A stretch of 64,000 nucleotides of DNA from an uncultured Myxococcales bacterium. Its GTDB lineage: Bacteria; Myxococcota_A; UBA9042. The stretch's first letter is position 1; each line of letters starts with the position of its first letter. The stretch spans positions 1 to 64,000 of the forward strand of contig CAIMEY010000061.1 in NCBI GenBank assembly GCA_903840165.1. Reading direction: 5' to 3'. Shown here in pieces: positions 1-8,659 of the stretch. Made by a program: the position numbers and the translations under genes. The notes beneath the pieces were generated by a model that did no database searches, was not told the origin of the DNA, and saw only the letters and a program-made list of their open reading frames with translations.

Positions 1-75
1 GCCGGAGCGTCCCGGATTGTCGCGGGGAGCGCCGGGTCGAGCGCCGCCGGAGCGTCCCGGATTGTCACGGGGAGC
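1..75 (-). repeat. 45-bp (15-codon) in-frame tandem repeat encoding a basic APRDNPGRSGGARPG-type tail of the pseudouridine synthase
   Basis: GCCGGAGCGTCCCGGATTGTC(G/A)CGGGGAGC at 1-30 and 46-75, period 45 bp; translated APRDNPGRSGGARPG-APRDNPGRSG. Confidence 0.75.
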
Positions 76-1107
76 TGCAGGCCGACCGGTATCTGCGCGC
101 CGTGGCGGGCGGCGAGTCGCTTGAGGATCGCGGGGCAACTCATTGGTACTATTGCGATTGCTCGATCGGCGGCGGTCGGGCTTGTCAGCAGGCACGTCCC
201 GCGCGGGTTTGGCGGGCCGCTTGGGGGCCGAAGAGGGCGCAGCCGACTGCGAACGTGGCGCTTTAGCAGGCAATTTAGACGTCTGCACCCAGTTGCCTTT
301 GCGCCGGGGGTCGGGAGGCAGCTCAAAGGCTCCGACATGGCCTTTTCGCTCTAACTGCTCAATCTCGCTCGGAGACAGCAGGCGCCATTGTCCCGCCTTC
401 AACTCACCCACGCCTAGGCCCGCGTAGGCGATGCGGCGCAGGCGAACGACAGGGTGACCGACGCGCTCGAGCATTCGCCGCACTTCCCGGTAGCGGCCTT
501 CCACGAGCGTTAGGCGAACCCAAGCATTTTGCTCTGTTTGTTTGACAATCGCGGCATTCTCCGCCCGAGCCAGACCGTCTTCGAGGCGAACGCCCCGTTG
601 CAATTGCGCTAAAGTATCGGCACTTGGCACGCCACGCACGCGCGCCTCATACACGCGCTGGACGCTGAATCGCGCGTGGCCAATGCGCTCAGCGAGTGCA
701 CCGTCATTGGTGAACAGCAGGACGCCTTCAGTATTAAAATCAAGGCGTCCGATGCTACGCAGCGCAAGGTCCTTGGGCACCAGCGAATACACCAACTGGC
801 GGTGCTCCGGGTCACTGACGGTGCATAAGTAGCCGACTGGCTTGTGCAAAAGCAGCACCAGTCTTTCGCCAGGCCCGCGCAGCTTCTCGCCGTCAAGCCG
901 GACTTCATCCACAGCCGGGTCGACGCGTGTGCCCAACTGGGTGATGACCTGCCCGTTGACTTCCACCCGCCCCTGCACGATCAGTTCTTCGGCCGCTCGT
1001 CGCGAGGAGATCCCGCAACTAGCTAAGAACTTTTGCAATCTATCGCCACTGGCTGGAGGCGATGCTGCCGAGGCTTTCTTGTTCGTGGGCTTGCCGGGGG
1101 TGGCCAT
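1..1107 (-). CDS. rluB: S4-domain pseudouridine synthase (RluB/RsuA family), C-terminus runs off the left edge
   Basis: Manual reverse translation from ATG at 1107: MATPGKPTNKKASAASPPASGDRLQKFLASCGISSRRAAEELIVQGRVEVNG (S4 domain), then ...LHKPVGYLCTVSDPEHRQLVYSLVPKDLALRSIGRLDFNTEGVLLFTNDG (GRLDxxTxGLLL catalytic motif) and RYREVRRMLERVGHPVVRLRRIAYAGLGVGEL. No in-frame stop before base 1, so it is absent from the supplied ORF track. Confidence 0.87.
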   Translation of the reverse strand, partial: MATPGKPTNKKASAASPPASGDRLQKFLASCGISSRRAAEELIVQGRVEVNGQVITQLGTRVDPAVDEVRLDGEKLRGPGERLVLLLHKPVGYLCTVSDPEHRQLVYSLVPKDLALRSIGRLDFNTEGVLLFTNDGALAERIGHARFSVQRVYEARVRGVPSADTLAQLQRGVRLEDGLARAENAAIVKQTEQNAWVRLTLVEGRYREVRRMLERVGHPVVRLRRIAYAGLGVGELKAGQWRLLSPSEIEQLERKGHVGAFELPPDPRRKGNWVQTSKLPAKAPRSQSAAPSSAPKRPAKPARDVPADKPDRRRSSNRNSTNELPRDPQATRRPPRRADTGRPAAPRDNPGRSGGARPGAPRDNPGRSG

Positions 1108-1513
1108 GGTGCGTGTCCTGGCGCTCTGGCGCCGCGAGGGGCAGGTAGGCCAAAGTGCGCTTTTTGTCAACCCTTTGCCAAAGCAAGCTTGGCCTTATTG
1201 AGCAAGAACATATTGACAGTAAACAGTAAAATGAAAGCCGCTTGGGCCCACTGGCATGGCCGCGCACGGGGAGGGGGCTGCACGGCTAGGTCGCTAGGTT
1301 TGGCCGAGCGAGTTGGAAATGGGCCATGCAACACCTCATTCCTAAAGGCATTTGAAGGTGCAGTTGGGGGTGCGATGAGGGCCACCCCTGGTAGGCCAAA
1401 AGGCCGATTCGGGTTTGACAGGCCCGCCCCGACCGCGCATTCTTGCACAAGAACCTCAAGGGGCGTCTCTGGCGACGCTGGCGGTCTGCTTGTTGATGAA
1501 TTGTGCTGACAAT

Positions 1514-2482
1514 ATGCGCATTTGCTTGGCCCCACGGTCCCTGCTGGTTCGCGTGGCTTTGACGCTGGTCGTCACTGTTTTTGCCGCGCCAGGTGCTGCC
1601 TGGGCAGCTGACAAGGGCGCGGCCGACAAGGCGGCCAGCGAGAAGGCCGCAATCGAATTGGCCGCGCAAGCGAAATCTGCCTTTGTTGCCGGGGCCTTTG
1701 CCCGTGCAGCGGGTCTGTACATGGATGCGTATGGGCAGTATCACGAGCCGACGCTGGTGTTCAACGCCGGCCGTGCCTACCAGCAAGCGGGCCAACCTCG
1801 TGAAGCGCTTCCGCTATTTCAGCTTTACTTGTCGGTGACCAGCGACAAGCATCCCGGCGAAATCGAAGGGCGTCGCGATGCCCGAGATCATATCGCGCAA
1901 GTACAGGCATTGATAGATAAAGAGGACGCAGCGCCTCAGCAAGTGGTCGTCAAGCCGGTGCAACCTCAGCCTGTTGACCCAAAGCCGATCGAGCCCAATC
2001 ACTTCGAGCCAGCGCCGAACCAGAATCCGACGATCGCGGTCAAACCGGAAGATCATGTGCATAATCCGGCGCTTTTCGAGAGAGTGCAGAGCCGCCACCC
2101 ACGGCCGTCGGGTCCGAGCCATACCGGATCCTTTGTCGCCGGTGGCGCGGGAATTGCGTTGATCGTGGGCGGTCTTGTGCTTGGCGGTATGGCTAGTTCA
2201 GACGTTAAGGATTTGCAGGCGCGCTTGCAGGCAGACCGCCAGGTGGTCGGCGGGACGGTGCTGCATACCAGCGTGCGCCAGGCTGAGGTAAATAGCGCGT
2301 ATGTCAGCCATAACAATAAGCAAATCGCTGGTTCAGCTCTACTAGCTGTAGGATCGGCCGCAGTGGTCACGGCCGTGGTGCTGTGGTTGCTGCCGACTGA
2401 TCAGCAATCTACTGATCATGTTCAACTTTTGCCCGGCGTCGCCGCCGACGGGGTGCACGTGGCCCTGCTGGGACGGTTCTAA
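1514..2482 (+). CDS. secreted TPR-like protein with C-terminal membrane segment
   Basis: ORF 1415-2482; likely start ATG 1514 (MRICLAPRSLLVRVALTLVVTVFAAPGAAWA signal peptide), then TPR-like AKSAFVAGAFARAAGLYMDAYGQYHEPTLVFNAGRAYQQAGQPREALPLFQLYL; hydrophobic helix GSFVAGGAGIALIVGGLVLGG. Confidence 0.7.
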   Translation: MRICLAPRSLLVRVALTLVVTVFAAPGAAWAADKGAADKAASEKAAIELAAQAKSAFVAGAFARAAGLYMDAYGQYHEPTLVFNAGRAYQQAGQPREALPLFQLYLSVTSDKHPGEIEGRRDARDHIAQVQALIDKEDAAPQQVVVKPVQPQPVDPKPIEPNHFEPAPNQNPTIAVKPEDHVHNPALFERVQSRHPRPSGPSHTGSFVAGGAGIALIVGGLVLGGMASSDVKDLQARLQADRQVVGGTVLHTSVRQAEVNSAYVSHNNKQIAGSALLAVGSAAVVTAVVLWLLPTDQQSTDHVQLLPGVAADGVHVALLGRF

Positions 2483-3153
2483 TGCAGTGGCCATGCAGGG
2501 CGCGCAGTTGGTTCCGGTTCGCTTGCATCTGCTCGGGACTGTTCACTTTTGGCTGTAGCGATGGACTGACCGCGACCAGCGCTGGGGAGCGGTATGCCTG
2601 CTCGACAACCGCTGACTGCGTCTCGGGATTCCGCTGCGATTGCGGTATTTGCCAGCCTAGTGGCGTCAGTTCGGTATGTCCCGGCGGCGATACGCAATCC
2701 CTTGATACGCAAAGCGATGTAGCTGACAGCCTGTCTTCGGATACCGGGCCCGTTGACGTCGCAGTGGCTGACATTGTTGGTGTGGATGCCGCTGAAATTG
2801 CTGATACTTCTGCTGCCGATTCGTTCAGCGGTCCCTGCAACTTGGTGGATTGGACGCCTTGTGGGGCCGGGCAGGGCTGTTACTTTGACACCGCCCATCC
2901 CACGGGTCAGTGCCTGACTCATGGCAATCTGGGGCAAAATGCTAGTTGCAAAGCGAACTTAACGGAATGCGGACTCAGCGACACCGATCGGCCCATGCTC
3001 TGCGACACCCTGGACCTCAAATGCTACCCGACCTGTCAATGGAACAATCTCACGGCCTTTGGCTGTAATGCTGGGCAGACCTGTTACAAGTTGACCGATT
3101 CCAGCAATCAACCCTTGCCTGGGGGCGCCGGAATTTGCGTGCCAGGGACCTAG
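2482..3153 (+). CDS. small Cys-rich putative lipoprotein
   Basis: MQWPCRARSWFRFACICSGLFTFGCSDG (lipobox-like), then CSTTADCVSGFRCDCGICQPSG and several paired-Cys segments; start overlaps the preceding stop. Confidence 0.62.
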   Translation: MQWPCRARSWFRFACICSGLFTFGCSDGLTATSAGERYACSTTADCVSGFRCDCGICQPSGVSSVCPGGDTQSLDTQSDVADSLSSDTGPVDVAVADIVGVDAAEIADTSAADSFSGPCNLVDWTPCGAGQGCYFDTAHPTGQCLTHGNLGQNASCKANLTECGLSDTDRPMLCDTLDLKCYPTCQWNNLTAFGCNAGQTCYKLTDSSNQPLPGGAGICVPGT

Positions 3154-3307
3154 GGATCGCTGTAAATCAACCGAGTTCGCCTATGCGCCTCCTTTGGCGG
3201 GATTGGGCCACGGAAGGCGCGGATTGGCACCATCGAGCCGATCTTGCGCGGGCATGAAGGAAAAGCTGCAATTTTAGGATACTGCGCCAGGCCAAGTACC
3301 GCGGGTG

Positions 3308-4609
3308 CTAGAGCTTGATCACGCCGCTGACGACCAAGCCGGCGACCACCAGGGCCAGCAAGACCACGACAATCACGCCGATTTTGGCAGGGCTAAGGGC
3401 GCCTTCGCTCTTGGCTGTGCCTGCGACGGCCGGTGTGCGCTTAGACGCTGCGCTTGCGGGCCCCAAGCTCTTGCCGGCCTGCGCCGGCACCGTGCGCGAT
3501 GGCCCGGAAGCAGGCGAAAGAGGCGCATTTCCGGGCCGAACAGGGGCAACCGTCGATTCCGCGGGCGAGGCCGGTGCGTCCGCTGGTGCCGTCTTGTTGG
3601 GGACCTGCATTTCCGGAGGGCTGCCTCCCGGACGCCGGCCAGGAGCGGATGAAGTACCGCCCTGAATTCTCGGTGGATTTGGCGGCGCGCCCGGCTCGAC
3701 GGCTTCGGCCCAAGCGTTCTGCGGCGAGAGCCCGGCCTTGACCCCGTCGAAGAAAGAGTGGAAATCCTTCCAGGTTGTCCCACTGTCGGCAGAAACGGCC
3801 ATCGTCTGGCCAGCCTTGTTGGTTGCCCAGTTGAGCAACGCATCCAAGCCATGAAAATTGTAGGTCAAACCCATGGCCTTGAGCTTCCAGTCGCGGATCT
3901 CCCAACTGGGCTCGGGCGCCGCCGTTTCAACGGAATACTCGAAGTCCTCGTCTGCGTTTGCGGCGTGCTCGGGCCCCTGAGGCTGCCGCTGCGTCGCTCC
4001 GTCCAAGGAGCCGAAGTGGTCCGACTCGGCCAAAGCATCAACGGGCGTCTTTTCCTCAAGATCGATAGGGAATTCGTCGCCGACGATGTTCGACTCGCTG
4101 ATCGGCTGTGGCGCTGCGCGGACCGCGCGTAGCAACTCGCTTTGGCTGTGATCGGGGCGCAACGTCGCGCCATCCAAGCCGAAACTATCGGGCGTGCCAG
4201 CGACAAAACCAAGGCCTTGATCTTCACCCGGTCGGCCCGGCTCCAGGTCGGGAGGCAGCCACCCATAGGGCGTGGCGTTGTCCAAGTCCGGGAAGCCCGC
4301 GTCTACCGGCAAAGGTGTTGGTTCTGCGTGCTTGTTGAAGGAGCTCGATTCGGGACGCCCAGAAAAGCCGCCAGAGTCAGGGTCCATGGCCCGGGGCGCG
4401 CCGCGCACAGCGTCGATAATGCTCTGGTCTTCGGCGGGCATTTGGTGGCCGCAATGGGGGCAAACCAGTTGATTGCCCTGCAGCACGCCCTTGTCAGTGC
4501 GGGAAAATGAATTCCAACAACTGCCGCAAACGTAGTCGGTTACGTTGGTAATTGGCCTTGCGTCGGACACCCGTAGCCTCCCGCAGCACGCGCACCGTGC
4601 GACGGTCAT
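3308..4609 (-). CDS. zinc-ribbon N-terminus, disordered linker, GYF_2-like segment and C-terminal tail-anchor protein
   Basis: CACCGRLRVSDARPITNVTDYVCGSCWNSF...LVCPHCGHQMP (paired CxxC); LTYNFHGLDALLNWATNKAGQTMAVSADSGTTWKDFHSFFDG resembles GYF_2-like modules; C-terminal helix IGVIVVVLLALVVAGLVVSGVIKL. Confidence 0.68.
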   Translation of the reverse strand: MTVARCACCGRLRVSDARPITNVTDYVCGSCWNSFSRTDKGVLQGNQLVCPHCGHQMPAEDQSIIDAVRGAPRAMDPDSGGFSGRPESSSFNKHAEPTPLPVDAGFPDLDNATPYGWLPPDLEPGRPGEDQGLGFVAGTPDSFGLDGATLRPDHSQSELLRAVRAAPQPISESNIVGDEFPIDLEEKTPVDALAESDHFGSLDGATQRQPQGPEHAANADEDFEYSVETAAPEPSWEIRDWKLKAMGLTYNFHGLDALLNWATNKAGQTMAVSADSGTTWKDFHSFFDGVKAGLSPQNAWAEAVEPGAPPNPPRIQGGTSSAPGRRPGGSPPEMQVPNKTAPADAPASPAESTVAPVRPGNAPLSPASGPSRTVPAQAGKSLGPASAASKRTPAVAGTAKSEGALSPAKIGVIVVVLLALVVAGLVVSGVIKL

Positions 4610-4797
4610 TCCCTGCCGGTCTGCGCTGGCCCCAACGCACCGTGCAAGGATGCCAACATAGCAGCGCTTGCACGTCTGGGTCAACGCACCGCGGGCCAGT
4701 GCCTAGCACTTCGACTGCAACTGCCCGTTACTGGTGCGGTTCGCTGATTGCACAATTCTCCGCCTGCCGTCATCGCCGGCGACCGTGTTGACTCCGC

Positions 4798-5934
4798 CTA
4801 CAGCGATAACCAAATGGCGTCGTGCACGCTACGGCGAAGGGCGCGAATCCCTTGCACTTCTGCGCGGTCCGGGTGGACCCGATTGCTCAGAAGCACGGCG
4901 ATGGCCGACCGTGCCGGGCAAATCCACAGCGAAGTCCCCGTAAACCCAAGGTGACCAAACGTTGTTTCGGGGACAGAGTCACCAGCAGTTGAGCCGGGCC
5001 GACTCGGGGTGTCCCAGCCCAGGCGCCACGTGGTCGACGGCGCGGCCGCCGTCTGCAGCCAAGCCTGCACCACATCTGGGTCTAACCCTAAGCGATCCGC
5101 AGGCTTTTCTTGAGCAGCGCGCAGCCAGGACTGGGCTTGGGTGACCACATCGACCACCGAGCCAAACAGACCAGCATGTCCGGAAATGCCGTTCAATCCT
5201 GCGCTATTGTCATCGTGGACCGCGCCTTGAAGGGGCCGACCATCGCTGCAGCGCGGCGGCCAAATCTCCGTTGCGACGATCGCATCAAAGGGCAACTGCT
5301 GAGGCAGCGGACGGAATCCCGAGTGAATAGAAAGCGGTTTGGCAATTCGCTGCTGATAGAGTCGGTCCAGCGGTTGGCCGTGCACAGCCTCCAGCATCCA
5401 GCCAAGCAGCAGAAAGCCGAGGTCGCTGTACACCGCTTGGGTGCCGGGCGGCGTCGCCAGGGGCGTGGCAAGGACAAGCCGTTGAATTTCCTTAGCGCGA
5501 TCGGGCTGCTCGCAAGCCTGTTGGTAGAAGTCGTGCCACGCGGGCAGGCCCGAACCGTGGCCGATCAAACTCGAGACCGTCAGCTCGGCCAGGGGCGTAT
5601 TCCGGCTTGGCGCCCAGAGCCTGTCGAGCGGTGTGTCTAGGTCGTAACCTGCTGTTCGTGATGACAAATCTTGGGCGATCAGGGTCGAAGTTACCAGCGG
5701 CTTGGTCAGAGACGCCAGGTCAAAGGCCGTCGTGGGGCCGATGGGCAACCCCGGGTCGGGCAGCAGGGTACCTTGACCGTCCCGCCGATAACGCTTTGTT
5801 CGGCCTGCACAATGGTACCAAGCCCGCTCGGGCGTCCAGACGGCCAACGCCACCGCGGAGCCCAAACCTTGGCTCACAGCGTCGTCGACCAGGGCCGCAA
5901 TCGGCGCCCGTGCATGGGACCACGGCGGCTTCAT
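4798..5934 (-). CDS. serine hydrolase, beta-lactamase/class C family
   Basis: SxxK motif FDLASLTKPLVTSTL, YSDLGFLLLGWMLE (YxN-like region), HLGFTGTSLWICP near the C-terminus. Confidence 0.85.
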   Translation of the reverse strand: MKPPWSHARAPIAALVDDAVSQGLGSAVALAVWTPERAWYHCAGRTKRYRRDGQGTLLPDPGLPIGPTTAFDLASLTKPLVTSTLIAQDLSSRTAGYDLDTPLDRLWAPSRNTPLAELTVSSLIGHGSGLPAWHDFYQQACEQPDRAKEIQRLVLATPLATPPGTQAVYSDLGFLLLGWMLEAVHGQPLDRLYQQRIAKPLSIHSGFRPLPQQLPFDAIVATEIWPPRCSDGRPLQGAVHDDNSAGLNGISGHAGLFGSVVDVVTQAQSWLRAAQEKPADRLGLDPDVVQAWLQTAAAPSTTWRLGWDTPSRPGSTAGDSVPETTFGHLGFTGTSLWICPARSAIAVLLSNRVHPDRAEVQGIRALRRSVHDAIWLSL

Positions 5935-8501
5935 GGCAAGTTGGCGGGCGTGGGCTGCTGACGCTCAAGGCGTTCGGTGAGATCGCGCATTTGATTGCGC
6001 AACGTATCGACATCCTGGCGTAATGCTTCGACTTGTTTGCCTGCCGCCAGCCCCGCACCTATTTGGGCAATGGCGTCCTGGGCGCGGCGTTTGACACGTC
6101 CGTCAACGGCCCGCTCGGCCACGGTTTGCAGCAGGGCAATGGCACGACCGTCACCCAAATTGCCTAGGTTGCTCGCTAGGTTGAACGCGAAACGAAAGCT
6201 CGTGTCCGCCGTCCAGGGACCGAGGATATCGAGCACCTGCGGGGCCTGGGCCACAAAGGCGCACAAACTGCGCAGGGCGGCGCAACGCAGTAAGGTATGG
6301 TGCTCTTTGGAAAGGAAAACTGCAATTTGATCAATGGCTTGTGGGTCGCGCAGTGCAGCCAAGCCATCGAGCACGCCACAACGAACCGTCTCGTTCCATC
6401 CCTGACGGTCTAGACATCCGCGCAACACGTCAAGAACTGCCGGCTGACGGGTCCGACCAAGCGCAATGGCGGTTTCCGCTTCGACCAGGTAGGAGGCGTC
6501 ACCAGCAACTAGGCATTGCGTCAACAGTTTTGCTGCCTCATCGGTTTGCCAGTTGCCCAGGGCCGTGCGCACGCTGCGGCGAGCCTTGGCGTGGGGCAAA
6601 TGCACGTTCAGAGCTAGCAGTTCAAAGGCTTGTGTAGTCGCGATCTTGCCCAATGCTTTGGCCACTTCGGCGGCGACGCACCAACTTGAGTCCGCGCCCA
6701 AAGCGTCGCCCAGTGCTGCCGTATTGGCATGGCCATCGCGCTTGCCGAGGGCTTGGGCCGCCGCAATGCGAGTCATGGCCCAGGGTGCTTGTTTGACCAT
6801 CGTTCGCAACATAGGCTCTGGCAACGACAATTCCCACGTCGCTAGTAGATCGCCGCGCGGATCGACGGCCACCAACTGGGGCGAACTGGGCAGGTCGATG
6901 TGAAAGGTCTGTTTGACACTGTGCAAAACCAAGGACTTATCGACCTGGGTGCCATCAGCTAGGACGGCAACGACGCGAACCGGCAGCCAAAATAGTGGTG
7001 CCAGTTCAAGGTCTTGGGTCTGCTCAAGGGTCAACTGCCACTGTCCGGTGTCCCCGTCCCAACTGCCAGCTACCTTGAGCGCGGGGTGGCCAGCGCCCTC
7101 TTCCACCCATTGCTGGAAGAAGCGGCCGAGGTCAATGCCGCCAAAGGCCTCCAAAGCACGGCGCAAATCGGGCGTTTCCACGTTGCTATCGGCGTGGGCG
7201 TACAGGTAGTTCTTCAGGCCGCCAAAGAACGTCGCATCGCCCAGCAAACGCCGCAGCATGTGCAAGACCGAACCGCCCTTTTCATAGAGGTGCGCATCAA
7301 AAACATCGATTGGTTCAACGTACTTGCGCGTCACGATGCTGCGACGGTAGCGCCCTTCGTCTTCCGCCAAATAGGTGCGCTGGGCCTGCAGGCGGCCGTA
7401 GTCGAACTCGTCGGCTGTCTCGACCTCTTCGCGCCACAACTCTTCGAAATAGGTGGCAAAACCTTCATTGAGCCAGCCGTGCGCCCAAGTCCGGCACGTC
7501 ACGAGGTCCCCAAACCATTGGTGAGCTAACTCGTGAGAAACAAGCGGTTCTGAGCTAAAGTCGATGTGCGCGCGTTCGTCGTGCAGGGTCAGGTCGGTCT
7601 GCGTGGTCATCGACGCATTTTCCATCCCGCCAAAAACAAACTCGCCCACCGCGACTTGGCTATACTTTTCATAGGCAAACGGCACGCCGAGCAGGCGCTG
7701 ATAGTAGTCGATCATCTGCGGCGTTCGACCAAATGCACGCTCGCCGTCCGCCTCTCTGCCAGGAAGTACCCAGTACGAAACGGGAAAAGGCTCTTGCCTC
7801 TGTTGCACTTCGACAAAGGGCCCCACCACCAGGGTCAACAGGTAGGTCGGAATCGGGCGCGACAGCTGCCAGTCGTAAATCCGCGTTCCTGCTTGGGAAC
7901 CGGCGTAAACGTCCCGCAGGGCCCCGTTGGACAGGGCGACCATGCCTTCCGGAACCGTGGCCAGCACGTGGACGCGCTGCTTGTGGTTCGGACTATCGTG
8001 GCAGGGGAACCAAAAACGTGAATCCTCATCCTGACCTTGGGTCCAGGCGTGGGCCGGTCGATCGGGATGATCGGCGTCCGGCAGGATGAAATAAAAACCT
8101 GCACGTGGATTCTTGCAGGAAAAATCAATGCTTAGTCGAATCGCATCGCCACGGTGCGCGGGCTGAGCCAGTTCAACCCAGAGGGTCCGGCCGTCGTGCG
8201 AGAAGGTTCGATTGTGGCCATCCCCGCAGAAAACGCGCAAAATATCAATCGCATCGGCGTCAAAGCGAGCGCGGGTCACCTCCGTCTTGCGGACGGTTCC
8301 TTCGTAGGTCACGGTGCCGTGGACCGCTTGGCCCAGGACGTCGACCTGCACCTGCAGCGTCAATTCGTGCCAAGCGATGGGCAGATCCGGGGCGAACTGC
8401 AGCGGCGTGTCCTTGGCCTGAAAGGGCTTGGGCGCGCGCAGAGCCTGTTGAGACGCGGCGTGCACCGCATGAAGATTGGAAAAACCGTGTTCGCAGGGCA
8501 T
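5931..8501 (-). CDS. M1-family aminopeptidase with C-terminal HEAT-like repeats and coiled coil
   Basis: GGMENAS and HELAHQWFGDLVTCRTWAHGWLNEGFATYFE (HExxH-x18-E); C-terminal alpha-helical repeats (AVLDVLRGCL..., AIDQIAVFLSKEHHTLLRCAALRSL). Start chosen at MPCEHGFSN (8501); 4-bp overlap with downstream gene. Confidence 0.92.
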   Translation of the reverse strand: MPCEHGFSNLHAVHAASQQALRAPKPFQAKDTPLQFAPDLPIAWHELTLQVQVDVLGQAVHGTVTYEGTVRKTEVTRARFDADAIDILRVFCGDGHNRTFSHDGRTLWVELAQPAHRGDAIRLSIDFSCKNPRAGFYFILPDADHPDRPAHAWTQGQDEDSRFWFPCHDSPNHKQRVHVLATVPEGMVALSNGALRDVYAGSQAGTRIYDWQLSRPIPTYLLTLVVGPFVEVQQRQEPFPVSYWVLPGREADGERAFGRTPQMIDYYQRLLGVPFAYEKYSQVAVGEFVFGGMENASMTTQTDLTLHDERAHIDFSSEPLVSHELAHQWFGDLVTCRTWAHGWLNEGFATYFEELWREEVETADEFDYGRLQAQRTYLAEDEGRYRRSIVTRKYVEPIDVFDAHLYEKGGSVLHMLRRLLGDATFFGGLKNYLYAHADSNVETPDLRRALEAFGGIDLGRFFQQWVEEGAGHPALKVAGSWDGDTGQWQLTLEQTQDLELAPLFWLPVRVVAVLADGTQVDKSLVLHSVKQTFHIDLPSSPQLVAVDPRGDLLATWELSLPEPMLRTMVKQAPWAMTRIAAAQALGKRDGHANTAALGDALGADSSWCVAAEVAKALGKIATTQAFELLALNVHLPHAKARRSVRTALGNWQTDEAAKLLTQCLVAGDASYLVEAETAIALGRTRQPAVLDVLRGCLDRQGWNETVRCGVLDGLAALRDPQAIDQIAVFLSKEHHTLLRCAALRSLCAFVAQAPQVLDILGPWTADTSFRFAFNLASNLGNLGDGRAIALLQTVAERAVDGRVKRRAQDAIAQIGAGLAAGKQVEALRQDVDTLRNQMRDLTERLERQQPTPANLP

Positions 8502-8659
8502 GGCTGAGTCTCCAAAGCAGGGACCGGCAAGGTACGGCAACCGCGAAGTGTCGGCAAGCATGGAACGTGGAGCCCTGTCTGTACCCACTCGCGCTACGAG
8601 AATTGTGCAGGCATATCAGGTTGCTACGGCAATGATCCCACGTTCTGGCGAATCGCGTT

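Noticed and set aside
609-908. ORF track minus-strand ORF 609-908 and plus-strand ORFs at 121-1026
   Set aside because: All are out of frame with the clear pseudouridine synthase reading frame on the minus strand, which extends off the left edge.
1205-1235. Possible promoter TTGACAGTAAACAGTAAAATG
   Set aside because: TTGACA and TAAAAT are only about 7 bp apart, and no gene starts appropriately downstream; kept only as an AT-rich patch with a short ACAGTAA direct repeat.
3215-3250. Possible sigma54 -24/-12 promoter TTGGCAC...TTGC
   Set aside because: Spacing between GG and GC elements is about 20 nt, not compatible with the sigma54 consensus.
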